Source: Bacteroidota bacterium
GTDB taxonomy: Bacteria; Bacteroidota; Bacteroidia; Bacteroidales; VadinHA17
Reading direction: 5' to 3'
NCBI GenBank assembly: GCA_030628785.1
Contig: DAOVQI010000108.1
Coordinates: 1-8,804, forward strand
Length of the DNA stretch: 8,804 bases
Both the position numbers and the translations under genes were made by a program. Shown here piece by piece: positions 4,851-8,804 of this stretch; within the stretch, counting starts at the first letter, position 1; each line of letters starts with the position of its first letter. A model generated the notes under the pieces. That model had not been told where the DNA came from. It ran no database searches and was given only the letters and a program-made list of their open reading frames with translations.

Positions 4851-6413
4851 ATGAAATCTATGTTTGCTGAAAAAGACCTTGTTCAATTCAGAGAAAAAGG
4901 AATTACACTTGAAACAATCCGGCAGCAGTTGTCGAATTTCAGAAAAGGGTTCCCTTTCCTTACTATCATTAAACCAGCTATAACCGATGATGGCATTCTG
5001 GAAATTCCTGAAAAAAAAGCATATATTTATCAGCAAAAGTATGATAGTGGGAAGGAGGGTCTGGTGATACTAAAGTTTGTTCCCGCATCGGGTGCTGCAA
5101 CAAGGATGTTTAAAGCCTTATTTGAGTATTATAACGAAATCAAGAGCCGGAAAGCGATTACTAGCCAAGCTGGATCTGAAGCAAATACATCTGTAGATGA
5201 GTTTTTTGAACAGCTTGGTTCTTTTGCTTTTTATGATGATTTGGCCAGTATGTTAAAGAAAAAAAATACAGAGATTGAAACAATTCAGGATGTATTCCGG
5301 CAAACAGAGATCCTTGACGCATTTCTGAATGAGGGAGGTATGAACTATGGAAACCTGCCGAAAGCATTATTAAAGTTTCATTTCTATCCGGAGGGATCCA
5401 GAACTTCTTTTGAGGAACATTTGGTGGAAGGAGCATTATACGGCTGTGATGAAAAAGGGGTTGTGTCTCTCCATTTTACCGTTTCACCTGAGCATATGGA
5501 GGCTTTTAATAAGAAAGTGGATGAAGTCAGGTTTTTTTATGAGAAAAAATATAATGTTCGATACCTTATCAATTTTTCAGTTCAAAAGACTTCAACCGAT
5601 ACCATGGCAGTTGATTTGAATAATAATCCTTTCAGGGAAAAGGACGGTTCAGTTCTTTTCCGCCCGGGTGGTCATGGAGCATTATTGGAAAACCTGAATG
5701 AAATAGATTCGGATATTATCTTCATTAAAAACATCGATAATGTTGTTCCCGATCGTTTAAAAGAGACTACCACTCTATGTAAAAAAGCTTTAGCCGGAGT
5801 ATTAATGACATTTCAGGAAAGAATCTTTCGTTATTTAAAATTACTTGGCGAAAAGGAAATGATGGAAGATAGTTTGATTGAAGAATTGAACCATTTCCTG
5901 GAAAAGGAATTGTGTGTTGTTCCGCCTGAAGGATACAGGACCTGGCCCAGAGAGGAAACACTGTCTTACTTGAGGAAAAAACTAAACATGCCCATCAGGG
6001 TTTGCGGTATGGTGAAGAATGAGGGGGAACCCGGTGGCGGTCCTTTCTGGGCAAGGAATATTGATGGAACCGCATCGTTGCAAATAGTTGAATCGTCTCA
6101 GATAAACCTTGATAATTCGGAGCAGAAATTAATATTCGATCAATCAACCCATTTTAATCCGGTTGATCTGGTGTGTAGTATAAAAGACTACCAGGGTGAT
6201 AAATTTAATCTATTGGAGTTCAGGGATCCCAACACTGGCTTCATCTCCGTTAAGTCAAAGGACGGGAGAGATTTGAAGGCCCAGGAATTGCCAGGATTAT
6301 GGAACGGTGCAATGTCTGACTGGAATACCATATTTGTTGAAGTACCCATTATCACATTTAACCCGGTTAAAACGATAAATGACCTTCTGAGGAAAGAGCA
6401 CCAATCAGATTAG
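4851..6413 (+). CDS. DUF4301 family protein, likely nucleotidyltransferase-like
   Basis: This 520-residue cytoplasmic protein belongs to DUF4301 (PF14134), with no confirmed function. Features in order: FAEKDLVQFREKGI near the N-terminus, FVPASGAATRMFKALFE (76-92), an EHLVEGALYG segment, FTVSPEH, FSVQKTSTDTMAVD, LFRPGGHGALLENLN (269-283), IFIKNIDNVV (290-299), KNEGEPGGGPFW (389-400) and a conserved tail with THFNPVDLV and LPGLWNGAMSDWNTIFVEVP. The order ASGAATRM, GGHGALLENL, KNIDNV parallels the glycine-rich loop, GNGGLY and VDN segments of UDP-sugar pyrophosphorylases; this is my inference. A TTG at 4836 extends the frame, but it overlaps the repeat end; ATG 4851 or 4860 is more likely, 4860 giving a start directly before the conserved FAEKDL. 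No signal peptide or membrane segment. It is tandem with iorB but separated by the element. Confidence 0.85.
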   Translation: MKSMFAEKDLVQFREKGITLETIRQQLSNFRKGFPFLTIIKPAITDDGILEIPEKKAYIYQQKYDSGKEGLVILKFVPASGAATRMFKALFEYYNEIKSRKAITSQAGSEANTSVDEFFEQLGSFAFYDDLASMLKKKNTEIETIQDVFRQTEILDAFLNEGGMNYGNLPKALLKFHFYPEGSRTSFEEHLVEGALYGCDEKGVVSLHFTVSPEHMEAFNKKVDEVRFFYEKKYNVRYLINFSVQKTSTDTMAVDLNNNPFREKDGSVLFRPGGHGALLENLNEIDSDIIFIKNIDNVVPDRLKETTTLCKKALAGVLMTFQERIFRYLKLLGEKEMMEDSLIEELNHFLEKELCVVPPEGYRTWPREETLSYLRKKLNMPIRVCGMVKNEGEPGGGPFWARNIDGTASLQIVESSQINLDNSEQKLIFDQSTHFNPVDLVCSIKDYQGDKFNLLEFRDPNTGFISVKSKDGRDLKAQELPGLWNGAMSDWNTIFVEVPIITFNPVKTINDLLRKEHQSD

Positions 6414-6545
6414 GAATATTAAACGGTATTTATTTGATTTTTGTGATTTGTATTTTGTGATTTTCTGCCAAAAATTACACGAATATTAGAATTAAGACAC
6501 TAAGGGCGTGGTCATGTTAAATTGGCTGTGCCTCTTTGGTTTGGA
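6414..6545. other. Convergent intergenic region with a short heptamer array
   Basis: This 132 bp gap lies between two converging genes. Bases 6430-6464 are five 7-mers in strict phase: TTATTTG, ATTTTTG, TGATTTG, TATTTTG, TGATTTT. The units are close to those in the array before iorA (TATTTTG and TGATTTT occur in both). I see no strong GC stem followed by a T-run on either strand, so termination here is not evident. Confidence 0.6.
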
Positions 6546-7553
6546 CTAAAGATTTATTCCCATATTTATATAAAGATAGGATCTGCTGGAAATATCGTTT
6601 GAAATAGGATGCCATCCCTGGTAATTGACTGCAATTTTGATTTGTTTGATCGGACTGAACTGAACACCTCCAATGATGGTACTCCCATCATTATCATAAT
6701 GCCAACTGAATTCCTCATTGGGCAATGTATTGGAATAGAGCCTGTCATATCGTCCGAAAAGTTGGAATCTGTCATTAATATCATAAGAAACATAAGCTGA
6801 ATAGCCCATAATATTCTGATTATCAAAAAATTCAAAATTAGTTTTGTAATTATATTCCAATCCTGCTGTGATTTGTTTATTTTTATATCCTACAAATGTT
6901 GTTACTAAATTTTGAACTACCGATTTTTCCAAATAATCAAAATATAGCCGTATTGTCCATTCGGCAGACGGGTAAAAATTAAGGCCAAGTCCGGTCCTAA
7001 AACTATTGTCTAACTGAAGTTTCTTATACCCTTCACCATTCATTATAGACAGGTCTGCACCAAGCATGGAGTTAAACCTATATTCCACAATTGTGCCCAT
7101 ATCGGCTTTGACGCCTAATTTATATTCATCCTGGAAAGATTTAAAAAGGTATCTGTGCCCCCATATTTTTTCCTGGATGATAAATTGTTTTGTATCGATT
7201 AAACCGAATCGACAGATAAACTTCCCATTCTTAAAGGTTATCCCGGCATTTTTAAAGTAGGCGTATTGTCTAAGGGAAGAATTCCGACCTCCATCATCCG
7301 GCCTTCCTATATCAATTTTAACAATTCCTGAAAAGTTCTTATGCATTTCCGACTCGTATCCAAGATAAACCCTTGTGACTTCAAAAGCAGATTGATGCTG
7401 ATTTCCGGATAGTTCTGAATGAAAATTAGTAAAAACTTTCGCAAACGCTTTTCCGTGAGGCTGGAAGATTGTGCTGTCCTGTGAAAATCCAATTATTGAA
7501 AATACCAGCAAGATTATTAGGCTGGATAAGGAATACACAACTGATCGTTTCAT
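6546..7553 (-). CDS. Outer-membrane porin, phosphate-selective PorO/PorP-like
   Basis: The 335-residue protein starts MKRSVVYSLSSLIILLVFSI, a classic Sec signal peptide likely cut after FSQ (about residue 24). The mature part is a run of alternating amphipathic strands rich in aromatics with short turns: AFEVTRVYLGYE, GIVKIDIGRPDD, KFICRFGLIDTKQF, QLFGRYDRLYS and a final SYLYINMGINL. This fits a 14-18-stranded outer-membrane barrel of the PorO/PorP type. A frame extension to 7589 exists, but the ATG at 7553-7551 gives the signal peptide and begins one base after the permease stop (TAG T ATG), indicating translational coupling. The pairing suggests that it carries phosphate or another anion across the outer membrane for the permease. 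Barrel nature is well supported; substrate is inferred from family and neighbour. Confidence 0.8.
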   Translation of the reverse strand: MKRSVVYSLSSLIILLVFSIIGFSQDSTIFQPHGKAFAKVFTNFHSELSGNQHQSAFEVTRVYLGYESEMHKNFSGIVKIDIGRPDDGGRNSSLRQYAYFKNAGITFKNGKFICRFGLIDTKQFIIQEKIWGHRYLFKSFQDEYKLGVKADMGTIVEYRFNSMLGADLSIMNGEGYKKLQLDNSFRTGLGLNFYPSAEWTIRLYFDYLEKSVVQNLVTTFVGYKNKQITAGLEYNYKTNFEFFDNQNIMGYSAYVSYDINDRFQLFGRYDRLYSNTLPNEEFSWHYDNDGSTIIGGVQFSPIKQIKIAVNYQGWHPISNDISSRSYLYINMGINL

Positions 7554-7554
7554 A

Positions 7555-8804
7555 CTAAAATTTTTTTTCGACCTGATTGATAAAATCACGCTGCGCTTTC
7601 AGAATATTTACGGTATTAAGAACCAGATTTTTTGTCTCACCTAAGGTATTGAAATATAATAAGCTGATCCTGGTTCCTGCCTCTTCTTTCCGGATCATTT
7701 TTACCTGTTTTTTCCTTAGTTTCTTTAACTGATCCAATATCAGTTGTTGTTTTTCAACAATTTCATCGATAGCATCAAATTTATCTTTTTTAACCGTATC
7801 GAGAATGAAGTTGAAAAAAGTGGAAATTTCTTCATTCAGGGCCGTCAGATAGTTTTTCTGCACAGTTCTTAATGGTTTATGGTTGTTATCGATATGTTTA
7901 AAAATTGGCTCTGACAGATAGGTTAAACAATGTGCAGCTTCCCTCAGATAATCCAGTACCTGGACATAATATTGTCCCGCTTCCATTGTAGCATCATCTA
8001 ATCCTTTCAATATGGAATACACATTATTTTTCAGATCCTTTGTTTGCAAATTCAGGTCTTTAATATCTTTTATGGTTTTTTTGAGCAATTTCCTGTCCTC
8101 GTTTTTTAAGCCTGTAATAACGAGATAATATAATTTTGATAATGAAATGATTATTGCAGATACGTTGTCTCTGCATGAATGAGTAATTCCTTCACCCTTT
8201 AGTTCTGCAACGGCTATAAATTTTTCTTCAGTACGTTTCTTTTTTTTATCACGTTCTTTATGTATAGATTGGGCTTTGAAAACAAAGAAAATTGCGAAAG
8301 CAAGAAGAATAACGATTCCAATTAATCCTGCCCAATAAATGAAGAGTGCAGCGAGGAAAGAGAAAGTAAATGCACCCAATGCCGTAAAAAACCATCCCCC
8401 AATAATGGTTACCACACCCGTTATCCGGTATACTCCGCTTTCTCTTCCCCATGCCCGGTCGGCCAGGGAAGTTCCCATGGCTACCATAAACGTAACATAA
8501 GTGGTTGACAATGGAAGTTTTAGTGAAGTGCCAATGGCAATCAGGATACTGGCAACAGTCAGGTTTACACTGGCCCGAACAAGGTCAAAAGATATCCCTT
8601 TCTCTTTTCTTATTTTTTCATATGTTCTTCTGTCGAAGCGTTTGTTTATTCTTTTTTGTACTGAAATGGAAAAAACCCATTGCAGGAAACTGGTAAAGGA
8701 AATGGCACTCCTGACAATAGCGCGTGCAACATACGACGATTCAAACCTTTCAATTCCTTCGCTTTGACGGCTTAAATCAAGTTCAGTTTTGGTGACTGAA
8801 CGAG
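7555..8804 (-). CDS. Inorganic phosphate transporter, PiT family, with C-terminal PhoU-like domain (N-terminus outside window)
   Basis: The frame is open to the window edge; about 415 C-terminal residues are visible. The first ones (VTKTELDLSRQSEG, then RFESSYVARAIVR) belong to the cytoplasmic loop of PiT permeases. Next comes the second signature repeat, DLVRASVNLTVASILIAIGT and LPLSTTYVTFMVAMGTSLAD, whose polar residues in membrane hairpins bind phosphate, followed by ADRAWGRESGVYRITGVVTIIGGWF and another membrane helix (YWAGLIGIVILLAFAIFF). After a basic KERDKKKKR stretch the last roughly 220 residues are soluble, helical and PhoU-like (LKNEDRKLLKKTIKDIKDLN; YLREAAHCLTYLSEPIF). The tail may sense or gate transport. 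A TTG at 8511 should not be read as a start, since family sequence continues upstream. It is the upstream gene of a two-gene operon with the porin. Confidence 0.9.
   Translation of the reverse strand, partial: RSVTKTELDLSRQSEGIERFESSYVARAIVRSAISFTSFLQWVFSISVQKRINKRFDRRTYEKIRKEKGISFDLVRASVNLTVASILIAIGTSLKLPLSTTYVTFMVAMGTSLADRAWGRESGVYRITGVVTIIGGWFFTALGAFTFSFLAALFIYWAGLIGIVILLAFAIFFVFKAQSIHKERDKKKKRTEEKFIAVAELKGEGITHSCRDNVSAIIISLSKLYYLVITGLKNEDRKLLKKTIKDIKDLNLQTKDLKNNVYSILKGLDDATMEAGQYYVQVLDYLREAAHCLTYLSEPIFKHIDNNHKPLRTVQKNYLTALNEEISTFFNFILDTVKKDKFDAIDEIVEKQQLILDQLKKLRKKQVKMIRKEEAGTRISLLYFNTLGETKNLVLNTVNILKAQRDFINQVEKKF

Noticed and set aside
6480..6545. Bidirectional terminator between the converging genes
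   Set aside because: Only weak short pairings (GGC...GCC) without a T-run on either strand.

Overview
The window looks like part of a chromosome of an anaerobic member of the Bacteroidota, probably Bacteroidales-like. The evidence is a DUF4301 protein (a family I associate with Bacteroidota), a PiT phosphate permease carrying a PhoU-like tail followed by a PorO/PorP-like barrel, an indolepyruvate:ferredoxin oxidoreductase pair, AT-rich intergenic DNA, and the lack of clear Shine-Dalgarno sequences before the starts. I cannot place it to genus.

Layout, left to right. The 3' end of a lipoate-protein ligase gene (1-321, +) is followed by about 520 bp without a gene, made mostly of repeats. Then come a YjbQ/UPF0047 gene (842-1252, +), a block with two copies of a ~108 bp MITE-like element, iorA (1721-3340, +), a 429 bp repeat-filled gap, iorB (3770-4351, +), another repeat element of about 480 bp, and a DUF4301 gene (4851-6413, +). 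A 132 bp gap separates this from a convergent minus-strand operon: an inorganic phosphate permease with a PhoU-like domain (3' part only, 8804-7555) and a predicted outer-membrane porin whose ATG begins one base after the permease stop (7553-6546).

How the genes work together. IorA and IorB should form the thiamine-diphosphate enzyme that converts aryl pyruvates (from Trp, Phe, Tyr) to aryl-acetyl-CoA with ferredoxin reduction, as in anaerobic amino-acid fermentation. The permease and porin look like a phosphate uptake route through the inner and outer membranes. LplA (lipoylation), YjbQ and DUF4301 have no obvious shared pathway with them.

The most distinctive content lies between the genes. 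(1) One element occurs twice in inverted orientation (431-669 and 4354-4837). Its outer ends match at 28/29 and 27/28 bases, it has inner inverted GGCTAA/TTAGCC arms, and its core differs. The two copies bracket yjbQ-iorA-iorB. (2) A ~108 bp element has 17 bp terminal inverted repeats, with two full copies and two right-end fragments. (3) Arrays with a strict 7 bp period, but different base content, lie directly before iorA, across the iorA stop codon, directly before iorB and after the DUF4301 gene; the one at the iorA stop encodes the last 11 residues of IorA. (4) Several perfect palindromes or stem-loops resemble REP elements. I found no rRNA, tRNA, CRISPR array or transposase gene.
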